Origin: Prorocentrum cordatum
Taxonomy: Eukaryota; Sar; Dinophyceae; Prorocentrales; Prorocentraceae
Direction of reading: 5' to 3'
DNA: 37,500 bases
NCBI GenBank assembly: GCA_963575745.1
Contig: CAUYUJ010008147.1
Coordinates: 155,467 to 192,966 of the forward strand
The notes beneath the pieces were generated by a model. It worked only from the letters and a program-made list of their open reading frames with translations. It was not told where the DNA came from and made no database searches. Of the stretch, positions 19,855-28,975 are shown in pieces. The position numbers were made by a program, and so were the translations under genes. How positions within the stretch are numbered: the first letter of the stretch is position 1; each line of letters starts with the position of its first letter.

Positions 19855-19913
19855 AGGAGGAGGCGGAGGCGGAGGCGGAGGCGGAGGCGGAGGATGAGGA
19901 GGATGAGGAGGAG
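19855..19913 (+). repeat. GGAGGC hexamer repeat
   Basis: About seven GGAGGC units followed by GATGAGGAGG. In the sense of LINE-A (minus strand) it is a CCT/CCG tract about 60-100 bp beyond the element's coding end, so it forms the 3' flank. Confidence 0.9.
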
Positions 19914-19974
19914 ATCGGGGAGATCGGATCGGAGCCAGTCAGCATCGTTGACACAGCTGGCTGGCAGCACCCCC

Positions 19975-19993
19975 CTGTGGGGGTTGCCCACAG
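19975..19993 (-). other. Short hairpin after the LINE-A stop codon
   Basis: CTGTGGG (19975-19981), loop GGTTG, CCCACAG (19987-19993): a perfect 7-bp stem starting 7 nt after the stop codon on the minus strand. Stringent-type LINEs are known to use a 3' stem-loop for recognition by their RT, so a role in template recognition is possible but is inference. Confidence 0.5.
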
Positions 19994-20000
19994 TTGTACT

Positions 20001-20520
20001 TTACTTCAGGGTCTTCTTCTTACCCTTCTTACAGAAGGAATTGGCAACTCCTTTTCCCACCAAAGACTCCCTCCCTTCGGCACGGGGTTGGATCGGCCAG
20101 AGCTTTCCTGGCTTGGGGAGGAGGCCCTTCTGAATTCGGTTCAAATAGTTCTTGCCCGAGGGGGTGCAAACCTTCAAACACGGTTCCGACAGCAACAGGA
20201 GCCTACCCTTCTCGGTTGCCACGCTTCCGTAATGTCCGCTTTTCCAGCACCATACAAGTCCATGCAGCATCCCGCAGACGTGGGAGCTGTGGACTTCTTT
20301 GGTTCGGGTACAGACCAGGCTGGTGAGTTGGGGGGGCACCAGGACAGGGGTTCCAGCCTCGCTGCGGATTCTACACAGGGGGTCCCCACTACAGCGTGAT
20401 CCTTCGAGCCAGTCAACCAGCGAGCCCCTGCCAGGGCCCAACCGACACTCACGGCAAGCCCAGCTCCCGGAGCCCATACGGCCGAAGACGTGCCCAGACG
20501 CCTTTTCCAGCTCGATCACA
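20001..20520 (-). pseudogene. LINE-A C-terminal double zinc-finger tail
   Basis: Follows RNase H after a frameshift. Two Cys/His clusters are visible. The first is GHVFGRMGSGSWACRECRLG with a further Cys (His at about 20492, last Cys at about 20391). The second is SSHVCGMLHGLVWCWKSGHY and then LLLLSEPCLKVC, followed by NYLNRIQKGLLPKPGKLWP. Both match the H...C-x-x-C...L-x-x-x-C pattern at the extreme C-terminus of many dinoflagellate LINE proteins, which ends in a R-x-x-x-G-x-x-P motif. In the second finger one expected Cys is Ser (WCWKS). The tail probably binds nucleic acid. The frame ends KKGKKKTLK before TAA. Two fingers in tandem suggest a duplicated tail module. Confidence 0.75.
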
Positions 20521-20524
20521 CGCC

Positions 20525-21196
20525 CTAGAGGTCTCCCCTCCCCCCTTCTGGCGCTACTCTGGCGGGGCGGTCCTGCCTGCCAGCGGCCTTCGCCGCCCAC
20601 CAGGCTGGCAGTGCCGCCATCCGCTGGTGCACTCGGGTGGCCACGGCGTCGCCTGCGCGCGGGGCGAGGACCTCCGAGCGGATCGCCCTCGAGGCCTCCT
20701 CAGCCCCAAGCTGTGCAAAACTGTCAGCCACTTCGTTGCCTCTCGAAACGGTTGGGCATTGGCCCACACGACGGTGGGAGGCAACATCTAAGTGGCTGTA
20801 GCACTTGCGAAGCACCACAGATCCCTCGCGGTTCCGCCAGGCTTCCGCCACGCGCTCCCACCAGTGCCGTAAACTTCCGCTCGGCTTCTGCAATCTACCT
20901 TGGTGCCAGCCATCAAAGACTTCCTGAGCTTCAGTCTGAATCACCGTGTCACCTCGCGTGAGAAGAAGGCTCCACCACAGCGCCGCCAATTCCGATGCTG
21001 GGACCGATTGCTTACCGTCGAATCCTCCGCCGTACCACCTTCGGGTCGGGGAAGCGTCCGAGGGGGTCAGGCCCAGGGGGGAGGAGGAGGTGTTAGAGAT
21101 CCCTGGCCCCTGCTGGATGTAAGCTCCCCCCCCCGCACGGCACTCGCGTCGGTCCGATGACGACCCCGAACCGTCCAGGAACCACACTGGCAGCAA
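20525..21196 (-). pseudogene. LINE-A RNase H domain
   Basis: RNase H removes template RNA during element copying. One open frame of 223 residues holds WFLDGSGSSS (first catalytic Asp, residue 8, about 21175), SVPASELAALWW (catalytic Glu, residue 69), TVIQTEAQEVFDGW (where the third catalytic residue, normally Asp, is Glu at residue 89), CYSHLD (histidine loop) and GNEVADSFAQLGAEEA (last Asp, residue 158). Spacing fits a type-I RNase H. The Asp to Glu change is conservative but may lower activity. It is joined to the zinc knuckle by a frameshift near 21190 and to the tail by another near 20520. Confidence 0.85.
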
Positions 21197-21299
21197 TGCG
21201 CGCGTGGCCCGAGGGTGGGGCTCCGCTGGGGCCTAGGGTGGGGCACGGGGCGTCGACAGCTCGCAGCACGGTGGTCTCCCCAGACTGGCGGCGGCGGGA

Positions 21300-22120
21300 C
21301 CGAATTCCAGCTGGCAGGGACAATGCCCCGCAACCACAGGGCAGCTCTTCGCACAGTCCTTGGTTTTTGATGACCCATGTGTGTTCACGTTGCGAGGTGG
21401 CAGGGCATTCGTACAATCGGTGCCTGATGTTGTCATGCACACCTAGACCGCACTCTTTACACAGTCCGTCGGTCTGGTACCCTGCCGGACGAAGACGGGC
21501 CCCAGTCTAATGGGTGCAACAGGCTACACTCTCGAGGGCCCCTGCCTCCTGAAACATGAGTCGTTTGTGCATGCGGGCTGTGTCAATGCGAAGCATCGTG
21601 AGCTCTCCCCCCCAAGCCAGCGGGACCCCCTTCAGCGTGCTGCCCCGCCTGGGTCCGCACAGCTCGGTCAGGTCCCCGTCCGAGTCGGGATCGAACCTCC
21701 GCTCGTTCCCGTCAGGGGCCTCCCACGGATCAGGTTCGATCCCAGCCCACCCGAGCCCTCGTGGCGTAACGACTGGGGCTCCCACGGGCCCCGTCGCAGC
21801 TCTCCAGCGGGCCCTTCGCGTCGACCTGGCGATTCTAAAATTTCGTGCCGTCCGTCCTCCACGGACAGCGTTCGTAAGCCTGGACTTCGCGTCCAAAACT
21901 GGATCCACCCGCGGACCTGCCTCTTGACGCCTTCGGCCCAGGCGTCCTTCCCTTCAAGCAGCGGCAACATCACGGAGGCTGTGCAGCGTGTTTCTTTTGA
22001 AATATTTTTTCCTTCTCTCTCATTCTTCTCGCCATGTGAAACCCCGCCATGTCCGCCGCCTGCCCTCGCCGTCGACGGACTTCAGAAGGGGGGTATGCCA
22101 ACGAGGGGGCTGTCGTAGGA
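21300..22120 (-). pseudogene. LINE-A post-RT region with zinc knuckle
   Basis: Two minus-strand segments. 21507-21908 is a 133-residue frame (ends SVACCTH, TAG) connecting the RT thumb to the knuckle. After that stop the same frame gives LCKECGLGVHDNIRHRLYEC (about 21462-21403), a C-x-x-C...H...C zinc knuckle, then QREHTWVIKNQGLCEELP. LINEs with RNase H commonly have this knuckle just before that domain. 21910-22120 holds a short Arg-rich frame without a clear motif, probably the decayed thumb end. Confidence 0.7.
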
Positions 22121-22123
22121 CAT

Positions 22124-22901
22124 CTAGGCTCTGGCGTTGGCATTCGACAAGAGAAGCCTACGTTTGCGACGGTTTCGCCCCAGGTTGCCAAACACTCGGG
22201 CCCTGTTGGCCCTAACTCGCCCCGGGCGCTCGCGTTTCTGTCCCGTGGTTCTGGCCCGCCTATGGCCCATGGTGTTGTCGGTCCCCAGGTCCTTCATCAC
22301 TTCCGCCCGACTGATGATGATGCCTCTCTTTTCCAGCGCAGCGGATACCATGGCGGCATCCTGCTCCTCGACCGCCATGATGGTGGACTTGTTGGAGATC
22401 TTCAGTCTGGCCTCCAGGCATCCTTGCACCAGGGTGTCCGCTCCTGCCGCGATCGCTGCGCCCACAACGTCTGGAGGTCCTTCCACTCGAATTGATATCG
22501 TCCACAAGCTGTCGGATCCTTGCCATCGGTGCCATTCGATGCACTTCCTCAATAACATGTTACAGCAGGGCACGCGCTCCGTGGTTGGCCTTGTCACAGC
22601 CTGGGGCCATGCCATTGGCCGGAGTGATGGTGGTGCTGAATTTCCCGTTCATTTTGACAAGACGTGGGCTCAAGTATGATGCAATGCACATGTAGAGCTC
22701 GGCTGCAGGGCAATCCAGCTCCGAGGCCCTCTTGCTCAGGATGCACAAGGTCATAGAACTTCTCCAAGTCCTGGAAGAAGCTGGCCTGTCTGGCCTCCTG
22801 GAGGCGTGCTCGGCTCTCATCCAATATGAGTGTAACCATAGCCGCTTGTAGTGCTGAGCTGTTGCGAACTGCCGCATCCCTAAAACCAGTTTTTTTCGCA
22901 C
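22124..22901 (-). pseudogene. LINE-A reverse transcriptase palm and thumb
   Basis: Core polymerase of the element, spread over three frames. Motif A is FFQDLEKFYDLVHPE (catalytic Asp at about 22770). The next frame gives ELYMCIASYLSPRLVKMNG and TPANGMAPGC (motif B, about 22613-22596). Motif C is QLVDDIN (Asp-Asp at about 22502-22497), the V-D-D form of the catalytic pair. The thumb follows with NKSTIMAVEEQ, EVMKDLGTDNTMGHRRART and RVFGNLGRNRRKRRLL. The K-F-Y-D and V-D-D variants are typical of the dinoflagellate LINE group. All three catalytic Asp positions are present, so loss of function comes from frameshifts and not from active-site change. Confidence 0.85.
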
Positions 22902-23563
22902 CAGTCGGTGAGCTTCTGTTTCGTCATCTTCCCCCGCGCTCTCACTGGCATCGGTCGTGAGCCAATTGGTCGTTTTTTCTCTGCGATCTGCTTTTCGCCC
23001 TTGGGGGTAGGGTAGCGTACCAAGCCTGCGTGAGTTGACGCGGCCACTGTAGTTGCCTCTCGCACATGTTGAGGATCGTGAGAAACCCTTCCTTGCAGCT
23101 TGGACTGAGTGCGCGTAGTTGATCAGGTGCCCATTGGTCTGCTCCCTTTCCTGACTTGGCTGGGAAGCTGTCCAACGCCGACTGAAGGTTCTTGATGTTT
23201 TGGTAAGGCCTGTCCTCGAGCTCCTCCTGTGAGCTGGTAGTTGGTCTCATCGATGTGGTCGTTGTGCTTGGCCCATCGTGCTTCCCATGCCTTCCGTCGG
23301 AGCTCGAGGCCCTTGGTGGGGTCCATCTCCCACTCCATAGTATTCGGTTCCAAGCAACCGTCGGTGAGTTGAATGGCCTCTTCTTTGGCCAGGTACCTGT
23401 GCGCTCCCTGCATGCCTCCTGTCGTAGCTTGGGTGGCCCAGTACCGTATCTGACGCCTCGTGTCCTGCCATGCGATCTGCGCGTGTCGTTCTGCTCGTTG
23501 GCATGCGCAGGCAATGATACCGCCTTGGATATGTGACGCGTCCTTCACCTCTTCCACGTCCAT
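22880..23563 (-). pseudogene. LINE-A RT fingers and lead-in
   Basis: The lead-in YWATQATTGGMQGAHRYLAK (one frame, 23123-23563) is followed in another frame by ALDSFPAKSGKGADQWAPDQ (about 23190-23130), CKEGFLTILNMCERQLQWPR and, after a frameshift, TPKGEKQIAEKKRPIGSRPM then VRARGKMTKQKLTDWCEKNW. The order S-F-P-x-x-T/S-G-x-G-x-D, then L-W-P-x-Q, then P-K-G...R-P-I-G is the first three RT blocks. It is continuous with the palm at 22901. Confidence 0.82.
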
Positions 23564-23599
23564 GGAGCGGTCGCGTGGCTGTGCCTGCCTTGGAGAGGG

Positions 23600-24843
23600 G
23601 GCTTTGGGGTGCTCCCAGAGCTGCTCCCCTGCCCCCCCTGGCCATCGCGCCGCCCCTCGTGGTGGCCTGACCCCGCCCGCGCTACCCCTCCAGTAGCGGC
23701 GCGCTCTCCGCGCCCCGCGCCAGCGGCAGCCCCTTGTAGCCCTGAAGGCACGTCAGGACTTTGCGAACCGACGCCGTGCTCGGCATTGTCCTCCTGGCCC
23801 TGCTGGTCGATGAAGTCGAACGGGTCTAGGTCCCCTTCGCAGGTGGAGCCTCGTGGCGGTCCTCTCGCAGCTGGGCATGTCGGTTCGGCGGTACTGGCGA
23901 CGCTATCCCCCAACGCGCTGACGATCTCTTGGATGGGGCTGCCAAGCCTCACGTCAGTGGTCGGGTGGCACTGGTAGCTGAGCGTCCGCGTGACCAAGCG
24001 TAGGATGCCGTCGTACTCGGTGGTGGATGGCGCCGTCGTAGACCTGTTGGTGGCCGTCGAGGTCAGCTGTTGTTGTTCTGGTGGGAAACCCAGGTGTGTC
24101 CCAATGCGCCGTAGAACTTGACCATCCTTGTGGAAGTCCCTCGGGTCGTATCTGCTGTCGAGCTTCGTCCTCAAGTTGGCGAGCTGCTTGTCTAGCCTGC
24201 CGATCGCGCTGATGACCGTATGCATGGTGTTGTTGATGGAGTGGCACCGGTGGAGTACTGCCCATTCACGTACTCGCGCTGCCATGGCCTCCCAGCAGTT
24301 GGCATCCTTGCGCTTGGCTGCATTCTCGAACGGCTCGGACCCTCTTTGATGTGCTGCTTTCTCCCTCTCGAAATGCGGTACTCTTCCTGGTTGTTGTGCA
24401 GATTTTTGGTCGGTGCCCTGGAGTAGGCCCAAGGATAGCTCCGCCGCCCTGGTCCATTGTCCGAAGTGTTGGCCCAGTACTTTGGCGCTCTCCGGATCAC
24501 GTCGGTAATTCCATGCTGCCTGCACTTCTTTGGTGGCCGACTCCACTGGCTCGTTGTGGTGGTGATGTAGCGCTTGGCACCACATGTCGTCCGTCGCTGC
24601 TGCCTTGACCTCCTTCTCGTATTCAGTGTCCAAGAGGTGGCGGTGAATGTCGAACTCGCTGTTGGCGTTGGGATCGAGGCCGATTCCGTCATCATCTTGG
24701 TGGAGGTTGGCGTGGCGCTCCCTGTCTCGTTGCGCCCTTCTGGGTCCTTTCTGGATGCGGATCTTGCGTGTCAGGGCCTCGATCTTCATGGGCAGCCGCG
24801 CCGCTCTGATGCTGACTGCTGCAGTCCCAGCTGTGAGCGCCAC
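23600..24843 (-). pseudogene. LINE-A endonuclease-RT linker
   Basis: An unbroken frame of about 415 residues between endonuclease and RT. It is charged and helical (EYEKEVKAAATDDMWCQ, AAELSLGLLQGTDQKSAQQP, TMHTVISAIGRLDKQLANLR, RDFHKDGQVLRRIGTHLGF), with an acidic segment DLDPFDFIDQQGQEDNAEHG and a Gly/Ala-rich end. I see no enzymatic motif. Position and length fit the variable spacer of dinoflagellate LINE proteins. The frame is lost at about 23560, where the lead-in to RT continues in another phase. Confidence 0.65.
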
Positions 24844-24909
24844 ATCGAGCCCAAGGTGTGTGCAGGCTCCACGGGGCGTCCCTGGCTACTTTGAAATGCC
24901 TCGCTAGCG

Positions 24910-25650
24910 TTAGGAACTGAGTCGAGCACGCACGGGGTAGTTAATGAGCCTGCCCTTCCCTGACGTGCATGTTAAGACGCAGTCCGTGGGGATACGCAGC
25001 TCGCCGCCCATCGCCTTCAGCCACTTTGTTTTGGCAAGTTGTTCGGGCGTGTTGTTCCAGTCGCCGAGTTCTACCCAGAGCACTGCCATCGCACGCGTCA
25101 ACTGGAACATCTTGTTGGCGTTCTTATTCTCGAACCTGTTCCCCGAGTCGAGGTAGACGCAGATGGGCGCCACTGTCGCCCCCTGGAGCCTCCACATCAT
25201 GACTGAGATGTCCTTCGAACTCTTCTGGAACGCGCTCCTCACCGTGGCGTCAGGAAGGTGTGCTGCTGTCGGTAGACCTGCTCGCGCAAGCCGGCAGGTG
25301 CCCCATCTCCTCCTCCTCCTCCTCCTCCTCCTCCTCCTCCTCCTCCTCCTCCTCCCCCTCCTCCTCGCTCCTCCTCCTCCTCGCTCCTCCTCCTCGCTCC
25401 TCCTCCTCGTGGGTGTATCTGGAGTCCACGCGTGTTGCGAATGCCACCCCTGGCGCTGCAACTTCATGGCCTCGTTCTTGGCGGCTCCCGCGAGCAAGTG
25501 GCGCTCGGCGATGCCGACGACATCAAGACTGGTGTGCTGTACGTAGTTTCTCACTTTCTCCCCGAAGTGCGTGACGTTCGCAAACGGCACGTGAAGCGTG
25601 CGGTCCACAGACGCGACCGCGCTCTTGGGTTTGGAGGCGCCTGTGCCGTG
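24910..25650 (-). pseudogene. LINE-A endonuclease, split by a triplet expansion
   Basis: Apurinic-type endonuclease fold. N-terminal part: FANVTHFGEKVRNYVQHTSL, DVVGIAERHL (metal-binding Glu) and QRQGWHSQHAW. C-terminal part: MMWRLQGATVAPICVYLDSG, FQLTRAMAVLWVELGDWNNT (the G-D-x-N active-site strand, with Trp for Phe), TCTSGKGRLINYPV (T-C-x-x-G-x-G-R-x-x-x-Y strand). Between the halves lies a run of Arg/Glu/Gly codons from the GAG tract (25306-25409). The frame stays open through that tract for 24910-25650, but the fold would be broken there. After GKGRLINYPV a stop at 24910-24912 ends the frame before the terminal His motif. Confidence 0.75.
25306..25409 (-). repeat. (GAG)n microsatellite within LINE-A endonuclease
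   Basis: About 104 bp, CTC/CCT on the + strand, GAG on the coding strand, encoding Arg, Glu or Gly depending on phase. It is the only GAG tract in the window with purines on the minus strand, so it arose or moved with the element and independently of the flanking tracts. Confidence 0.9.
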
Positions 25651-25651
25651 G

Positions 25652-26750
25652 TTACCCACTGGGCCGATCGGCATCAGCACCTGCCCTCCCGCTGGCGGTC
25701 GCTGCCGTCGACGCCCGTGCCTTGACTTTGACCTTGAACTGGGTTGTGGCCTCGATGTGCTTGTTGACAGCCTCGGGGTCTGTGAACTCTGTGTTACCTG
25801 CGCTGGCTGAGGGCTTCTCCGCTGGAGCCGCCGCTGGTTGCTCTCCTGCTGGTCGGACTGTCCCATCGGTGCTTTTCTTCCACTTGTTGCTGACGGCGGT
25901 GTGGAGCTTGCGGAGACGTTCCTCGGCATCTTCAGCATTCTGTCCAGCAGCTGCCGCTTGCTTGAGCGTGGCTGCTGCGGCTGCGGCCGCCTTGCTGGCT
26001 TCTTCATATTCGCGCTTGCCATCAGGTCCCAGCGACTCCAGATCCTGCTTGCCCAGCTCTGGGAAATCGGTGTCATCGTTGGAGCCCTCCTGCTTCTCCT
26101 GCTGGGCTGCTGTAGCTGCTCCCACAGTGGTCTCGCCGACCAACTGGTCGACCTTAGCCTGGGCTGCCAGGCACTCCTCCACGTTGGCACTACATCGGGC
26201 AAGCTTTGATTCGGCCCTGCTGCGTCTGGAGCTGTCGGAGCCTCTGCGCTGCGTTGGCGAGCTGCTCTTCGGCCAGCTTGATGGGTGGTGTCTTCCACAT
26301 CTCCTCCAGCTCTGGGCAGATTGCCAGCAACGCCTGCTGCTTGGCCTGGTTGTTGGACTCTTTGGCCTTGGCGAACTGCGGCAGCAGAACTGAGGCCGCG
26401 TGGGTGACTCCTCCTGGCGCTGGCTGCGGCCCTGCTTTGAGGATGGAGCGGGGCGTGCCCGCGCTGCCTTTGCCTGCCACCACGTCTGCGAAGGTGACGG
26501 AGCGCTGCTGATGCTGATGGTGTAACTTGCCGAGCTCGCTCCACAGGATGCCACAAGAGACGCATGCTTCCCATCCCTGCTTCGCAGCCTTGCTGAGAAA
26601 AAACCCAAGAACGAGGGCAATGCGGACGTGTGATGTAAGGTTGCTGCGACTCCTGGATGTGGAACTCTGACGTGATTTCGCATCTTTTGGGCCCCCCTTC
26701 CCATGGAAACTGACACATGCACTTTCGCCGCCCTGCTGGGCGTCCCTCAA
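25652..26750 (-). pseudogene. LINE-A N-terminal region with Cys motif and coiled coil
   Basis: Two frames. The first (26750-26190) has KAAKQGWEACVSCGILWSEL, a single C-x-x-C in a Trp-rich setting like the N-terminal zinc ribbon of dinoflagellate LINE proteins, then HQQRSVTFADVVAGKGSAGT and LAEEQLANAAQRLRQLQTQQ. The second takes over near 26200 with ANVEECLAAQAKVDQLVGET, DDTDFPELGKQDLESLGPDG, EEASKAAAAAAATLKQAAAA and an Ala/Pro-rich end. The helical charged stretch is probably a coiled coil for RNA-protein assembly. The first ATG of the frame at 26750 is used; the true start is uncertain. Confidence 0.65.
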
Positions 26751-26865
26751 TCCGCGGGCATGCCTGACCGAAATTCCCCAGAATACAGCCGGCGCACGTT
26801 ACGCGTGCGTGTGTGCGCGGCGGGCCTATCCCCTGAAAGGACTCGACGCACAAAAAGCTTGAGGC

Positions 26866-26962
26866 GTAGGAGGGGGAGGAGGAGGAGGAAGAGGAGGAGG
26901 AGGAGGAGGAGGAGGAGGAGGAGGAGGCGGAGGAGGAGGAGGAGGCGGAGGAGGAGGAGGAA
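26866..26962 (+). repeat. GAG microsatellite at the LINE-A 5' end
   Basis: GGAGGAGG with GAA and GGC variants on +, hence CCT in LINE-A sense. It abuts the LINE-A 5' edge. Confidence 0.92.
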
Positions 26963-27550
26963 TGATGAATCGCGGGTCAGGAGTGAGGAGTGGAGGATGA
27001 GTGAATAGTGGGGCATGAGCTGTGAGAAGCGAGGAGTGAGGAGCGAGGACTGAGGAGGACTGTTGGACTGGGCGTAGAGGTGGCGGGAGAGGGGCCTGCT
27101 GTGAAGACTACCCGGGTTTTTCTGCCCAGGAGGCGAGGCGACTCGTTGTCGGCGCCGCCACCAGCACCCAGGACCGCGGTCGCCGTCATCGTCCGCTCGT
27201 TGCCGTCGTTGCCATCGCCAGTCTCCAGCCTGTCTCCTACCTCCTGCTCCTCCGCCCCCGCCTCCGCCCCCTCGCCCCTGGCTCCGCCCCGCTGGGCAAC
27301 GCCAGCCGAGTGCCAGAATAGCTCGATGCACGCTGCCGCGCGTTTTGGCACGCGCGGCAAACCCGTGTCTGGACTGGTCTGGTACGCGGTTGGCGTCGTC
27401 GGACCTCCCGCTGCCTCCCGATGTCTCCCGCTGCTGCTGCCCTTTCGCCTTCGTCCTGCGAGGGGCCTCCACGCCGCCCCGTGGCGTATTCGATGGGCCC
27501 CGTCTGGGCCCTCCCTCAGCCGCGCCCTGCCTGGAACGGGGAAGGAGCGG
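26963..27550. other. Spacer between two GAG tracts
   Basis: Starts with a short degenerate GAGTGAGGAGYGAGGAC repeat (about 26980-27060), then GC-rich unique sequence. Open frames on both strands are Pro/Ser/Arg-rich with no motif I know. No gene is called. Confidence 0.5.
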
Positions 27551-27909
27551 ATGAGGACGGGCGAGGAGGGAAGGATGAGGAGCAGGAGGAGGAGGAGGGG
27601 GAGGAAGAGGAGGAGAAGGAGGATGATGAGGGGGAGGAGGAGGAAGAGGAGGAGGAGAAGGAGGAGGAGGAGGAGGAGGAGGAGGAGGAGGAGGAGGAGG
27701 AGGAGGAGGAAGAGGAAACAAAAGAAGAAGAAGAGGAGGATGCGGAGGAGGAGGCGGAGGATGAGGATGAGGATGAGGATGAGGATGAGGAGGAGGAGGA
27801 GGAGGAGGAGGAGGAGGAGGAGGAGGAGGAGGAGGAGGAGGAGGAGGCGGAGGCGGAGGCGGAGGCCCAGGCGGAGGAGGAGGAGGAGGAGGAGGAGGAG
27901 GAGGAGGAT
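27551..27909 (+). repeat. GAG microsatellite at the LINE-B 3' end
   Basis: GAGGAG with GAA, GAC, GCG and GAT variants. GATGAG hexamers at about 27757-27790 and GGAGGC hexamers near 27845-27870. CCT in the LINE-B sense orientation. A direct pair GAGGATTCGCT (27904 and 27916) lies at its right end. Confidence 0.92.
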
Positions 27910-28044
27910 TCGCTGAGGATTCGCTCGCTGTCGGTTGGTCAAGGCGGCCGAAGGGTCGGCGACGTAACCCTAGGAGGCGCCCTTCGTCCCAGGCCTATCT
28001 TGGGCAATCGAGAGCCTCAACGAATCTGATTCGTAGTGGTGTGC

Positions 28045-28410
28045 CTACCTTGCCACAATCAAACGGCCAGCTAGGACCCTATGATTACCCCCGAGGCAAC
28101 TGGAAAACAAACCTCTCCGTCGGTCCTTGGCGTACCTGGCACACCTTCGACAGAAAGCTACTTTAGGCAGGCAAACTATCTGGTGGCCTTCGGCACGCCG
28201 ATCTCCGAGCTCCGCCAGGGGCGCGGGGGGGGGGGGGACCACGGGGCCAGGTGGGGGCTGTGGAGGGCCCGCAGGGTCCTCCACTCCCCCAGTAGGCGTC
28301 GGGGGGGGGGTGCTCGGGGCACCACGGGGCCCAGGGCCCTCGGATGTGTCCTCGAGCCCGTGGCCGAGGACCCCGACGTGCGCGGCAAATTCCATAATAT
28401 CCGAAATCAA
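28045..28410 (-). pseudogene. LINE-B C-terminal zinc-finger tail
   Basis: A minus frame with a Pro/Gly-rich lead (PPPTPTGGVEDPAGPPQPPP) then EGHQIVCLPKVAFCRRCARY, KDRRRGLFSSCLGGNHRVLA, GRLIVAR. The pattern H...C-x-x-C-x-x-Y...L-x-x-x-C...L-x-x-G is the single-finger version of the tail seen twice in LINE-A. Likely binds nucleic acid. It follows RNase H after a frameshift around 28430. The exact protein end is uncertain because the usual R-x-x-x-G-x-x-P ending is truncated. Confidence 0.7.
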
Positions 28411-28447
28411 ACTGTACCCCTGAATGTATGTGGCCCTATGTCAGGCC

Positions 28448-28975
28448 TCATGCTGATTCATCTGAGCCCCACGCTTCGCGTGGGGTGTCCGCTAGATTAT
28501 TGCCTATGAAATGCTGAGGCCCCATCTGAGCCCTTTGGGTCCTGGTGGCGTGTGCTTTGACTTTGTGCATTGTGATTCCTAGCGGCCCTAACCCTCCGTT
28601 TTCTGCTACGAGCTTCCAACAGCGCAGCCAAACCTCTTTGTGGGCTGTGTCTGCGCGCTCGGCCCATGCGGGCCCTCTCTCGAAGCCGTCGATCATGGCC
28701 TTGCAGTCCGAATAGATCCTGACTGGCGGGCAGGCCCGCTCGAGGACCTTGGCGATCGCCACCCACTAGCTCGCTCTTGTAGATGGACTGGTCGCTCTGG
28801 GTGCCCTCGAGCGGGCCGTACATGGCATACTGCAGCTCGTGCTGCTCGTCCAGCTGGACGAAGGCCCAGCCTCCTCGCCGAAGGGCTGGGAACTCGCCGT
28901 ACAGGAGGCTCCCGTCGGTGTAGACGTCCCCTTGCACGAACCCGATGAAGTCGCCCTCCACGGCGCTGGTGTCCC
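28448..28975 (-). pseudogene. LINE-B RNase H, one base from intact
   Basis: Two adjoining frames. The first has GDVYTDGSLLYGEF (catalytic Asp at about 28916), GGWAFVQLDEQHELQYAMYG and IYKSELV (catalytic Glu at about 28772). The second has AIAKVLERACPPVRIYSDCK (third Asp at about 28708), ITMHKVKAHAT (histidine loop) and FIGNNLADTPREAW (fourth Asp at about 28489). All four acidic residues of type-I RNase H are present. The break is one extra G in GTGGGTGGCGATC (sense, about 28758-28769); without it the frame reads straight from Ser-Glu-Leu-Val into Ala-Ile-Ala-Lys. It could be a recent mutation or an assembly error. Confidence 0.88.

Larger units (their letters stand above)
19965..26862 (-). 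mobile_element. LINE-A, long non-LTR retrotransposon
   Basis: Minus-strand element of about 6.9 kb with, from 5' (high coordinates), an N-terminal Cys-motif and coiled-coil region, endonuclease, long linker, reverse transcriptase, post-RT zinc knuckle, RNase H and a double zinc-finger tail ending at a TAA (20003-20001). A short hairpin follows the stop. CCT tracts (sense orientation) lie at both ends (26866-26962 and 19855-19913). At least eight frameshifts or stops break the frames, so it is not active, but domain order is complete. Its 5' edge reads TACGCCTCAAGC directly after the CCT tract, which could be a deleted spliced leader. No target duplication can be seen in the repetitive flanks. 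Confidence 0.85.

Noticed and set aside
27080-27916. 278-codon + frame ending in poly-Arg
   Set aside because: The second half is the GAG tract; the first half has no recognisable domain and competes with an equal minus frame.
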